NCBI GenBank assembly: GCA_012976225.1
Contig: JAAVVG010000021.1
Coordinates: forward strand, 434,001 to 498,000
DNA: 64,000 nt
Direction: 5' to 3'
Source of the DNA: Golubevia sp. BC0850
Lineage: Eukaryota; Basidiomycota; Exobasidiomycetes; Golubeviales; Golubeviaceae
The stretch's first letter is position 1; every line of letters begins with the position of its first letter. This document shows positions 1-10,800 of this stretch, piece by piece. The notes beneath the pieces were generated by a model, which was given only the letters and a program-made list of their open reading frames with translations, was not told the origin of the DNA and did not search any database. The translations under genes were made by a program, and so were the position numbers.

Positions 1-804
1 CATCCAACTAATCCCAACAATCCCAAGCTGAACAACTTCTTCCGACTCGTAGGTTGATTTCCATGACTTGAGTTTCTTTCATTCGAAGTGTCCACTACGT
101 CTTGTCTCGGACGACATAGTCCACCTGGTGAGACAGTGGGTCTATGCCTGCAGTCTCTCTCTATCGTATAAGAGAAGCAGCTCAACATATCTGAATAAGA
201 GCTTGTTTCGCACAGAGGTTCGTTGTAATTTGAAGAGAGAGACGACGGAGAGGCAGTTGTTGAGGATCCCATTGACATGGCTTCCAAAGCCGGAATCTCT
301 GAATAGACTCCTCCAACCGCGGCGCAGCAGTACGAAGTTACGTCCGAGTAGCTGATTGGGAGAGAGCGGGAAGGAAGAGGGGAAGGGGAAAGTGAAAAGT
401 CAGTCCCGAGTCATGAAGATCCTTGAACCTCCTTTACCACATTCCTCGAGGTCTTCTTCCGTCCAAATCGAGACCTCCTATGTTGACCTTCTGGAGGGAC
501 CCAAGAAAGACATGAAGCCCCGGTAAAGTCCTGCCTCACAGGTTCCACCTTCCTAGCCTTCTGCTGCTCTTTCTCCACTCTCCACGAAACTCACAAGCTA
601 GAACAACTACCCTTCGGCGGCACCTCTACACTGATCTTGTCAGGATAGTCTGTGGTACAAGTACCATTGAAGCTTCCTTCCTCATCTACTATACTCTGAT
701 AGAACCCTAAGCTACTTGGGTCCCATCTGGAAAGAGCTGTGTCCCTTGCAGCCACGTTCCTTGTTACGAGAGGGGCTGCATGATAGATTGATGTTTCAGT
801 TTTG
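1..804 (-). CDS. Cys-rich, probably secreted or membrane protein (partial, C-terminus off the left edge)
   Basis: Two exons can be joined. One runs 804..595 and ends at a GTGAGT donor. The next runs 351..1, after an acceptor reading CCCAATCAG, and stays open to the window edge. The phases agree across the junction. The joined protein carries several cysteines (GTC, GSCSS, YCCAAVGG, LCETS, LSCFS, DCRH), then a Ser-rich stretch, a basic RKK and the start of a hydrophobic run (LFSLGLLGLVG) at the edge. That layout suits a small extracellular fungal protein with a C-terminal membrane or GPI segment. Exon 804..595 follows a good acceptor (TTCCACAG with branch-like CTTAAC), so an earlier exon with start codon and signal peptide should lie upstream. 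I could not place it in 805-1507. The family is not recognised. Confidence 0.5.
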
Positions 805-1507
805 CTGTGGAAGAATGTTAAGTAAGGAGGCATCCTTGAGAGGAGTATGATCTGAGTCCTTGAAGGAGGAGAAGAGCTGATAGAGGTGTTGCCTCCAGGT
901 TGAATTCCTAAGTTGCTCTTGACTGAATTTCTGGATCAACAGAAATTGAAATGGTAAGAAAAGGAAAACTTGGAAAAGGTATGATTTGCATTTGGATGTT
1001 GAGCTCTTTAAAACGTCGAGTAGAGAAAAAGTCAAGAAGTCTTGAACAAGCTGAATCCCGATCAAGCCATCACAAGCCCCTTGTTATTCTCGGGAACCTC
1101 CTTTCTCTTTTTGCTGCTTCGTATCTTCAGATAATGTAATATCTTCACCTCCTAGTACCTTGCAATCGAGCCCTCCTCTTCAAAGCTCGACAATCAGAAT
1201 GGGTTGAGTTCAAGGTCCACCGGTCAGCCGGTACCCCTCTTGCCTCATGGTTCTTCACGAGGTATCAAAATAAAGAAACCTTGTCATCTTCGAGATTGAC
1301 AAGAGAATCTCAAGAGGGGCCTATGAGGTTGGCATTGGCTTGAAATTAGTGAGAGAGGTGGGGCATGTTTAGAAATACAGAGCTGGTTGATGAGGACAAG
1401 AAATTTGCATAGAAGAAAAGTTGAGCACTGATGAGCAATGATGAGTCAAGATGGAGGATTTGTTGTGGATCGTTTAAATGTCGCTCGGACTTGTCAGAGG
1501 AAGCGCC
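805..1507. other. Intergenic stretch with unplaced 5' exon of the left-edge gene
   Basis: This 703-base stretch lies between the Cys-rich gene and the end of the KAPA synthase gene. Only short open frames are present and none has a recognisable motif. It should contain the first exon and promoter of the left-edge gene. I see no repeat or RNA gene. Confidence 0.4.
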
Positions 1508-3741
1508 TCAAAGCTTAGAGTCTCGAGGTAACCTCTTCTCCCTGTCTCCCTTCTCACTAGCCATTTTCTGACTCTCCGACCACTTTCTTAATTCTTGAAC
1601 CAAGCCTTTGACCTCCTCTAACCTGTTTCCAGAGTGTAAACAGACTCGGATTCTGTCCTTTCCTTTTGGTACTGTTGGATAAGTGATAGGTCTAACTAAA
1701 TAACCCTTTTCGATCAGATGAAGGGATAAAATCTTAGCTTTGCTTGATAGAATTGGAATGATTGGTGATGGTTGAGGGGGGATCTCTATAGAACTTGACA
1801 ATTCAGGGGCTGTGGAAGAGGATCTGCCGCTTGAAGGGAAAAGAGTGGAAGGTAACGACAGTAGAGGCTTGATGTATTCGTTATTTGGCGAAGGTTCCGG
1901 ATCTTCAGAAACGATAGGAATAAACTGGATTAGTTCTTGAAGAACGTATCGAGCTAACGAGTACAGGGCTCTCCGTCGTAGTTGACCTTCTTCAGACGAG
2001 AGGATCTCCAACGAAGAGGATATAAGATGAACGTTCGGAAGTGGCAAAGCTGTTGAGAAAATCTATATAGAAGGAACGAGAGTGATTTGGAGGGAAGTGA
2101 AGGGTTAGTGAATTGAAGGCAAGTCAACTTGAAGCTAGAAAAATGAGGCTTACTCACAAGTGGCCTGGCGTAATTGATGAGATACTCCCTGACTAGAGGC
2201 TGACAAAGGACAGCGGCTACAATGGATAAGCGATAAGATTCGATGAAATAAAGATCAGGCGAAAGAAATGGGAGGGAAGGGAAAGACGCAGCGGGAAGAC
2301 TGTGAGATTCTTGAATGTATGCCTCCAGTCTCTCCACGGGATCTGGCTTTTCTTTCCTTGCTTGCTTTGCACTCACCTCCACCGGCCCCTACAGCCTTTC
2401 CAAAAGTCATGAGTCGGATATCAACTCTATCCAGTTCGTCCTGCTGAAAAGTGAACCCTTCGCCTCCGCCTCGGGGACTCTCCAAATCCAGACTCTGCAC
2501 CTTCTCTTTCACGACACCAGATAGGAACTCGTTCTCATCCTCTTCTCGAGATTGTGTCGAGTCTGTCTGTGACTCATCCCTGCCATAGACTCCAGTAGAA
2601 TGAGCCTCGTCGATGACGACGAATCTACTTCCTCTCCTAGGGAAATATTTCTCAAAGATATCCAGGAATCCTTTTAGCAAACAGAAGTCCCCATCCATAG
2701 AATAAACAGTTTCTAAAGCTAAGAAGATGTTCCTCCTTCCATCTTTCAGATCCTTTGAGATTTGATCTCTCTCTTCGGATGATAGATCCCCGAAAGGCAT
2801 CTTCGAAGTTGCATTCCGACTTGAAGGACTTTGAGTTCGCTCATGTTTTGCATCAGTTAAAGCATTGAGTAGTTCCTCGAAATCTTCCAAGTCATTGTGT
2901 TTGAAGGAAAGTCTGAGCCTTGGGTCTGTTCTAGAACTTCTGATCCCATCATGAACGCTTGCGTGAATGAGACTGTCGAAGAGGATGATGTCGTTGGGTT
3001 GCGGAATCGTCGAAAAGATTGAAACATTGGCTTCATAACCTGAGTTGAAGAGGAGGGAAGATAGGGAATGGAAAAGAGAGCACAGAGTGGATTCCAACTG
3101 AAGGGGAGAATGTTGGGGATGAGAAGTTTTGGGGCAAATTGAGGTCAGGAAGAGTTCTGCTTGACTCTCTCTCGCACACCAGGCAGAAAATCATCAACAG
3201 ATTTTGCTTCGGTCAAGATTGGAGATGGAGAGCGATGCTGCTTCGTTTCAGGAGACTCGATGAGGTTCTCCAGGTTCTTGAGAGATCTTCCAGCTCTGCT
3301 CCCTCTGTTCCTTGCTTCACACCCTTGCAGATTGAATTGGTACATCTAAAAGCCCAACACATTAAGAGTACGAGCTTCACTGATAGCTGATGAAAGAGCA
3401 CTTACCTGCAAGTGATGCTCTGAATTGCCGTCGAGCAATCTGCTACCAGAGCTTCCCATCTTTAGCCCTCTGTGCATGTCCTCCCGAATCTTTGCTGAGA
3501 ATAGAGAATGGAGTGTTGGCGAAGTTGCTATGGATAGATAGTCATTTGAGGAGAAGTCTATGAGACCAGCTGAGGACCGGGTAGGGCGGGAAGATTGAGG
3601 ATGAGAAGAAGTTATTGCAGAGCTCTGAGTTGGGATGAAATTGGAATGAAGATGCGGAGTGGTTGAGTGTAAGGTCAATCCTCTTAGTGTTTTCTTCTCC
3701 AATCTACCATTTAAGGCAGATTTAAGTTGTTCGTTGAGCAT
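1508..3741 (-). CDS. 8-amino-7-oxononanoate (KAPA) synthase with a C-terminal peroxisomal signal
   Basis: PLP-dependent enzyme joining pimeloyl thioester and alanine in biotin synthesis. Exons are 3741..3406, 3097..2377, 2216..2158 and 2062..1508; phases agree and give 556 residues. Family motifs run in order: an N-terminal FSSNDYL, GSSGSRLLDGNSEHHLQ (glycine loop), LLFNSGYEAN, FDSLIHASVHDG, VIDEAHSTGVYG (PLP-ring aspartate and histidine), then LMTFGKAVGAGG with the Schiff-base lysine near residue 346. After it come YLINYARPLIFSTALP and a C-terminal domain ending in IRVCLHSGNR. Bacterial BioF is about 390 residues; the extra length is Ser-rich loops. The last three residues are SKL, a canonical PTS1, which fits the known peroxisomal BioF of filamentous fungi. 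The start at 3741 is the ATG just before the conserved region; an in-frame extension upstream exists but is less likely. It is divergent from the F-box gene, 143 bp away. Confidence 0.9.
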
Positions 3742-3884
3742 TCTTGAGTGAGCATGCAATGAGGCTGCGAGGCAAGAGAAATAACGTTCTCGGTTTCTCT
3801 CTTTTCCCTCCTTATATCTCGAACCTCCCATCGGTTTATACTTCTTTGATTCTTCTGCATATTCTCCAAGCCGTTCATTTAATC
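3742..3884. promoter_or_regulatory. Divergent promoter, KAPA synthase / F-box gene
   Basis: These 143 bases separate the two opposing start codons and must carry both promoters. The sequence is rich in pyrimidine tracts. No TATA box or known operator is evident. Confidence 0.4.
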
Positions 3885-5129
3885 ATGAACCAAAACAAAC
3901 TTCAACAGCACAGCAACTTGAGCGATCCACTCTTGGCTTTTCCCCAAGAACTCTCCTTCCAGCTTCTTTTCTGCCTTTCGCCGTCTGGGATCGCAAACTC
4001 AAGCTCAATTTCAAGATCTTGGAGAAGTGTAATCTTATCAAATTCAGTCCTTCATCAAGTATTAGACCTTTCAAGCTTCAAGGAAGACAGTAACTCCAGT
4101 GACATCCTTCGCCGTTTCAATCGATTACCAGCTTTATCCTCTCATCGATTAGTTACCGTCTCTCTCGATCTATCCGCTTTCTGGAACAAAGAACCATAAG
4201 ACTTTAACAATGAACCATTCCTCAACTCACTTCACCTTCTCGTTACCCTCAAGTTATCCATTTCTATTCTTAAGAACCTCTGCCCTAAAATTCGAGTCGA
4301 CGACGTCAACATTTCCTGTGGTGAATCGCCTTGGTGGCTTTGTATGAGCTGCCCGAATTTATCGGTTCTGAGTTTAACACTCCTTCCCCCAGATGAAGAA
4401 TTCAGTACAGACATGGAAGATGCAAAGTTGGAAGTAAGGGAGAAAGATCTACTCACAAGGGTGGCGAAGCTAAGGACACTTAATCTTTTTGGCGAAGCTT
4501 ATCGAATTAAATGGAATTCATTCGAAAAGTGGATTGGAAATGAGTTAGAGGTGTTACACGTCACTCGATTCTGGCATCATGCCATCCCGGATGGCTGACT
4601 GCCTTCAAATTCTATTGCTTCAATGTTGGTTGACTCAAGTGAAACCCTGCGAACTATTGTTTTAGATTGGGTTGGTGTGGAGGGAGACGAAGTTCAACTC
4701 ACCTATCCTCAACATTTTCCGAATTTGGAACACCTCCGTGTCTGTTCAACATCAGCCTCGATCTTCAAATTCTTCCACGCTCTGGTTGCTCCCAACCTCT
4801 TCATGTTGGAAATTAAGCCTATCAAACCCGAAGTTGGGCAAGCTACTTGGGAATGTCTTCTAAGCATCCTTTCAAATCACAGTGAAGGGTGAACAGTTCT
4901 TAACTACGAATATCACGATGAACAAACAGGAGGATGGAAAGAGGCTGAGGGCGAATACGGGTTTAATTTCTGTCGATTGAAACAATTGATGTTTAAGAAA
5001 ATTGTCGGGGAAGGAAAAGGGGAAGAATGGTTCTCCAAATTCCACTATCCTAATCTCATAGACCTGGACGTCGCAAGTGGTCCACTTAGTAACAAGTTCA
5101 AGATCAATTCTCCGAATCTTCGGATGTAA
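3885..5129 (+). pseudogene. F-box/LRR-like gene interrupted by three in-frame stops
   Basis: Starting at ATG 3885, one reading frame continues to a final TAA at 5127-5129. It is broken only by TAA at 4197-4199, TGA at 4596-4598 and TGA at 4890-4892. No frameshift is needed and coding character persists throughout. The N-terminus has a clear F-box (LLAFPQELSFQLLFCLSPSG, then SRSWRSVILSN, about residues 13-50). The rest is a series of leucine-rich segments such as CPNLSVLSL, LRTLNLFG, FPNLEHLRVCS and YPNLIDLDVAS, typical of fungal F-box/LRR proteins that choose SCF ubiquitin-ligase targets. No intron with good borders removes all three stops. The three stops can each arise by one C-to-T change (from CAA, CGA, CGA). 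Probably a recently inactivated gene; the F-box fragment alone could still be made. Confidence 0.75.
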
Positions 5130-5734
5130 GAGTCGATGATGGAATGAAAAAGAGGGATCTTTTGGATTTTATGGAGACCCGATAGAAGTTAAAACCTCAA
5201 GAATTGAGGAAACTCGGGAATTTCAAGAGAGCTGGAAGGGAGAGGGTCAACATCAAGATCGGACTTAGACGACTTCGATCTATCTTCTCAAATACAAACG
5301 CTGGACGTTTACTTCATTGAATCTTTCGCTATGTTCTCAATGTACCGCCTCCGGCTCCAGTCGATGACCGTCATCAGAACTTCACTTGTGTTCATTTCTT
5401 TCTTGTCTCTTTCGAAAGATGACACGCGCTCTAGCTTTCTTTGTGTTGATCTCAACCTTACTTTCGGAGGAAACGGCGAAGATCTCTGAGGTGATCCAAA
5501 TTCGAGCCTTTTCGAAGGGGTTTTTGTTGCCTCATTTAACATAGAGGAAAGCGAGTCACTCAGTGTATATAGATTGAAAAAGGTGTCGTGATAGTACTTT
5601 GAACAAAGAGGAAATGAATGAAAATGAGAAAGGGGAAGTGAGGAAACGAAGCCGTCAAGGCTAGATGCCAGAAAAGCGTAGATTGAAATTGGGTAGAAGA
5701 AACCTGAGTCAAAAGATGTAGAAGAAAGACACCT
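5130..5734. other. Intergenic, small uncertain ORF at 5309-5542 (-)
   Basis: These 605 bases hold no recognised gene. A 77-codon open frame from an ATG at 5542 to 5309 on the minus strand encodes a basic, Ser-rich peptide with no known motif. Immediately after the F-box stop there is a further stretch with coding character in another frame (RERVNIKIGLRRLRSIFSN), perhaps the remnant tail of that gene. Confidence 0.25.
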
Positions 5735-6876
5735 TCATAAATCTGCTTTTCTGTCTACATTACTTGCATCAACATAGGAGGAAGCCGATGAAGCGTTTTT
5801 TGAGCCAGGAGTCAGAGCAGATGGGTGCTCCATTCTTGCTTGAGCTGCATTTACGGCTCTCGATTGAGGAGATCCGGATCCGACACTTTGAGGTCGACTT
5901 TGAGTTGAGTTGGACATCTTCGGAGAAGAGAACCCATTACTGCGAGTGGAACGGACAGTTGTCTCGCTGTGACCTGCAGAGCTTGTCACCCTTTGACTTC
6001 TGGGGCCCAAGGTTCCAGACTCGACGTTGGAGATATCTGCTTCTGATGGGGTTGGAGATTCCCGACCCTCGAAGGGAGTGACCGAATTGAGAAAAAAAAT
6101 GTTGAAGTGAGAGTTGGATTAGTGGCAAGCTATGTCTTTATAGGTTCGAGTCAAGACTTGTTAGTAGAGAGGTGAGTTGTTGACTCCCAAATCTCGAGTC
6201 TTTCTTTTTGATTTCAAGACGTCAGGATTTCCATCTTCATCTACCTCTAAATCTACAAATGTGTTTTGTTCTCTTCGAGCCTCCATCCTAATCATAGCCT
6301 GTCTCTTTCTATAGACTAGTAAGACTATGAGAATGGTGACGACCAGGCCTAAAGCTGTTGCTCCTCCAATCACTCCTCCAATTATTCTCCCAGTCTTAAG
6401 ATACTCTTTCAGAATTTGGATCGTCGATAGCTCCCTTGAGGTTCAAGAACTTTGCGGTTGTATAGTTCCACCGGGTGGGAAAGGATTGAAGATCTCGTCA
6501 TCCGGGAATTCCCATCCAGGCTGTAAACAAGAAGTATCGTTTGAAGGTCCAATGGTGAAGGTGTCGGTAGAGCCTGCGTTTCCACCTCCGAGACTATCTC
6601 CGAGTACCACTCTTACTCTGCTTCCAGCCTGATAAGGGATGATGGATGGCTGTGTAGCTAAAACCCGTCCCATTGTTGACGAGAGAACTGGCTGGAATGT
6701 TGACTGTAGATGGTCTTGAATCCGCTGGTAAGCAGGTGATGGTGTAGTTGGGTCCAGTTGAACGATCATCTGAGAAGAGAGATTGAGAGACGAAGAGCGA
6801 GACGCAGCGGTCAGCATAGTTGCGTGCCAAAGCGACGAGCGTCGTCAGAGACGATGAATCCCAGTCCGCGCTCAAT
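5735..6876 (-). pseudogene. Damaged single-pass membrane protein gene (Ig-like ectodomain, TM, Ser-rich tail)
   Basis: The parts of a common basidiomycete type I membrane protein appear in order. First is an ectodomain (PNYTITCLPADSRPSTVNIP, VNNGTGFSYTA, GSRVRVVLGDS, then FTIGPSNDTSC). A glycine-rich transmembrane helix follows (IIGGVIGGATALGLVVTILI, then a basic YRKRQ), then a Ser-rich cytoplasmic tail ending at 5735. The ectodomain needs a frame change near 6645, between YTAIHHP and AGSRVRV. The frame then meets a TGA at 6443-6445 yet continues cleanly in the same frame through the TM helix. The tail exon is in the same frame but is preceded by TTTTTTTTCTCAATTCGG where an AG acceptor would be expected. 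These three defects suggest a decayed gene. The 5' end is not defined, and no signal peptide could be placed. Confidence 0.55.
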
Positions 6877-7084
6877 CAGCCTGGCTTTCAGCCTCTCCCT
6901 CATGGACGTGTTTTTTTGAACCTAATCAAGCTAGCAGAGCGAAAGAACCGCTCGTCTCCTTACCGCCGCCTTACCTGTCCCTACCTTTTCAGCCTGACCA
7001 GATCATAAGTAGATTCAGGTCTATATCTATTCCTCATCCGAATTCAAGGGTTTCTTTCTTACTTCGCAACTATAGCGATCGTCG
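6877..7084. other. 5' region of the damaged membrane-protein gene
   Basis: It probably holds the first exon or promoter of the minus-strand membrane-protein gene. Two GTAAGG sites on the minus strand (near 6961-6985) are possible donors. No motif is recognisable. Confidence 0.25.
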
Positions 7085-7660
7085 ATGGAGCGAAACGGGC
7101 GGGCTGGAGGTGTTCACAGCGACTTTGAGCTGTCTAAAAGACCCTTGAATTCTCAGGTCGACCTTTTGCAACATCGGCATAGACTCAATCCTCGGAGTTT
7201 AAGAAAAGATAGAGGAGATGAAAGGGCCTCTGAAAGGAGAAAGGAGTTCCTATCGGAGGTTCTTCCAGCGACATCAAAAAGGTCTGTCTCTCTCGACCAC
7301 CACTCCCGGCTATACGATACGAACATTTCACAACCTCGGAGCTCACTTGCAATCAGTGAAGATGGAAAAGACGAATGGTCATGGTCGTGAGTATAGGTAG
7401 CCGAAGGCAAAGGGGTGGATAGGTGCAGGTGGAGAGCAGGCGAGGTGGTGGAAGTTGCGGGGTGGCTCCGAGGGACAAGCTTGACATGCTTCAGTTCAAG
7501 CAGGCTCTGCAAGAGCTGCTAAGGATAGAATTGCGACCACTTTTGAGCGTATACCATCGAGTTCCTTTAGCCCTGGGGGACAGCGTTAGGAGGGGGAGCT
7601 TCAAGAAGGTAGAGCAGCTCTGGCTTTGGCACAGGGAAGAGCTGAGCTGACCTCCGGGGG
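7085..7660 (+). CDS. Uncertain ORF region, unrecognised basic protein
   Basis: An ATG at 7085 opens 101 codons of charged sequence (for example LQHRHRLNPRSLRKDRGDER) that run into a GTGAGT donor at about 7387. A plausible acceptor at about 7503 is followed by open sequence to 7650. The two parts do not join in a frame that clearly makes sense. A second downstream frame (SARAAKDRIATTFERIPSSS) also looks coding but stops once within. The minus strand is open too over 7153-7512. I do not recognise a family and cannot decide the strand firmly. It may be another decayed gene, or part of the 5' region of the carboxylase. Confidence 0.25.
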
Positions 7661-7852
7661 CTCTGTTCGAAGGGCAAGCTTGATTATTTGGTATCTTTCT
7701 CAGTGTCTCTGAACACCTCAGAGTCGGAAAGACTGAAATGAGGCATGACTTACAGATAGAGTGAGGTCATAATCTCTTTGCCCCTCCTTTCAACTCTTAT
7801 CTCCGAGGATTGTTACTTCGAGCTTCAATACTAACTCACCCTTTTTTTTACT
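7661..7852 (+). promoter_or_regulatory. Upstream region of the acyl-CoA carboxylase
   Basis: This region upstream of ATG 7853 is pyrimidine-rich, with a T8 run just before the start. It presumably contains the promoter and leader. No specific element is identified. Confidence 0.3.
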
Positions 7853-10800
7853 ATGATTCACCTGCCTTCCCACCTGCAAGCCCTCAAACTGATGGTCGCG
7901 AATCGCTCAGAGATCGCTTTAAGAATTATCAACTCTGCCACTCTCTTCTCTTCCCCCAAGTCCCCGGCTTCTTTTCAAACCCTGGCACTTCATACACCAT
8001 CAGAAGCAAATGCCTTACACGTTCAAGCAGCAAGTCATTCAGCAGTCTTACCAGGAGAAGGTCCATCTCAATTCCTCGACATCGACAGTTTGGTATCAAT
8101 CGCAAAGCAAAATGGAGTTTGGGGTATCCACCCGGGTTATGGTTTGTTATCTGAGAATTTCAACTTCGCAAGAGCTGTCCAAGACAGCGGAATGGTTTGG
8201 ATTGGACCAACACCAGAGCAACTAGAGCTTTTCGGTGAGAAGACGAGAGCTAGAGATCTAGCCAGAAGTTTAGGCGTTCCACTATTACCTGGAACCAATG
8301 ACATTTCTTTATCAGAATTCAAGAAGTTTGTTCAATCTCAACCGAAAGATGTCAAGCTACTCTTGAAGGCAGTCTCAGGAGGTGGTGGGAGAGGGATGAG
8401 AATAGTTAACAGTTCTCAGCCATTTTCAGAGCTGGAAGCCGCTTTCAACGAATGCTCGAGAGAAGCTAAAGGAGCCTTTAAGGACTCTAGAATCTACGTG
8501 GAGAGGTTTCTGGAGAAGGCAAGGCATATTGAGGTTCAATTAATTGGGGATGGAAGTGGAGATGTAAATCATCTTTTTGAAAGAGAATGCACTCTGCAAA
8601 GAAGTCATCAAAAGCTAGTAGAAATGTCTCCTTCTCCTTCAATCTCAAGTAGTTTACGAGAGAAGATTATTCAGTCAGCTTTAAGAATGGGTAGAAAAGG
8701 GAAACTTAGATCTTTGGCTACAGTTGAATTCCTGGTTTTTGGAGATGAGTTCGTTTTTTTGGAGATTAATCCTAGAATCCAAGTCGAATATTCTGTAACA
8801 GAACAGATCACAGGTTTCGATCTGATTCAACTTCAATTAAAGATCGCCCTTGGAGCTACCCTATCAGATTTGGACCTTTCATCAAGCCAGCCTCCATTAC
8901 CTTTCCCCACTTTAACTTCCATTCAATTCCGTCTAAACTCAGAATCTTACAATCCAGAGGGGCAAACTTTCTCTGAATCCGGAGAACTTAGAACTTTCCA
9001 TATCCCAAACGGAAAAGGAATCAGAGTTGATACCGCTGCTCACTCTCCGTTTAGAGTCGGGATCAAAGAGCAGAGATATTCCTCAAATCCAGCTTTTGAC
9101 TCCCTGCTAGCTAAGATCATCTTTACTTCAAACGATTATGAGAGTTGTTTAAGATTGGCTAGAAAGACGTTAAGTGAGGTTAGAACAAATGGATGCAAAA
9201 CCAATCAGTTCTTCCTTCAGACCCTAGCAGAAGATCCCAACGTCAGATCGAATCAAGAAGTGCACACCAACTTTGTTTCTGAGAACTTCGCCTCTCTATT
9301 CGAAAGATCAGAGAAAGTTAGAAGAAGAAGGGAGGAAAGAGAAGGTTCATTGGAGGGAGATTCGAACAAAGAAGAATCGAAGGAAACAGTAGCAAGACCT
9401 GAGGGATCGAAAGAATTCACTCTTCCTATGGGAGCTGTCTTGACTTCGCGTCTGTTAGAGGGAGAAAGCTTTGAGAAAGGACAAGAAGTAGCGGTCATTG
9501 AAGCTATGAAGATGGAGCATGTTCTTAGAGCTACTGAGAATGGCAAGGTCGTCAAGAATGTACTCAACAAGGGTCAATTTGGGAATCCAGGATCTCCTCT
9601 ATTCTACTACGAATCTAACTCGAACTCTGACTCTTCTTCCTCCTCTTCCCAAGATGAAACCTTCGATCCGACAGACTCTAAAAATTTCGATCTGGATGAA
9701 ATCAGACCTGAGTTGAAATCTTTGATTAGATCCAAGCATTTGGCAACAGATGAGTTCAGAAAGAAGGCTGTAGAAAAGAGGAAATCAAAAGGGTTTTTGA
9801 CGGCTCGAGAAAACTTAAGTCTTTTGGTAGACGACTTGAATTCTTTCATCGAGTTTGGGGATTTAGTTTTAGCCGCTCAAAGGTCTCGAATTTCAGACAC
9901 TAGATTAAGAGAAACTACAACTGGAGATGGAGTCATCACTGGATTTGGAACGATCAACAGGTCTCTTTTCAAAGTTTCCCATCAAGTTCCTTCTCCTAAT
10001 CGAGTCGGTATCTGTGTCTATGATTACTTGGTCTTAGGTATGTTATTCTCTTTTGGAAATTTCTACTTCATGAGAGCCTGTCGTCAAAGCGACTCTGCCA
10101 TGTCGACGCAGCAACCGCGCTCTGTTCTGCTACCCTAGTGGCTACTAACCACATAAATCTCTTCATTTCATTCCACCACGTGTAGCTGGAACACAAGGGT
10201 GGTTTCATCACTTGAAGCTCGACCGACTTTTTAAGAATGTTCTCGACCAAAGATGCCCTATTGTTCTTTACGCTGAAGGAGGTGGTGGGAGACCTGGAGA
10301 TGGTGAGTTTGAGACTTTCTGCTTCTTTTTCCCGCAAGCTTCTTCGAAACAAAGACAGATCCAATTTATCGAATGCCTGTCGTAAATCACTCAATTTCAC
10401 CCTACTCACTCGCGTCCCTTCTTGCTCTTTTGTCTTTCCTTTTGCATCGACCCCTTAACTATCAAAGTTGACGGCCAGCTACTTCAGGTAGGAGGTGAGT
10501 CCCACAGTTGATCCACTTACTTCTAGATGGGATCTTGCAAATCTTGCGACTAATCTGAGTTAGCTCTTCCCTTCGCTCTCGTCATCAGGTCTGTGGACGC
10601 CATCTTTCGTTCTTATGGGCCACATTAGGTGAGTTATGTTCGATCTTGTGTGGAATTTGGGCTCTTCAAAAGAACCCCTAGCAGTCTCAGCAGAGCCAAC
10701 TTGAGCGCGACTGATCCATTCCAACTCCATTTCTCCTTGCGCTCTTCCTTTACAGAGCTGCCGGATTGCCTTCGATCGGTGTAGCCAATGGCTACACTTT

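Noticed and set aside
3885-5129. Stop-codon read-through or a changed genetic code
   Set aside because: All three stop types interrupt different genes here, and intact genes nearby end with the same codons. Simple gene decay explains it better.
6130-6160. GGTTCGAGTC resembling a tRNA B box
   Set aside because: No matching A box or cloverleaf pairing arms can be drawn at a fitting distance.
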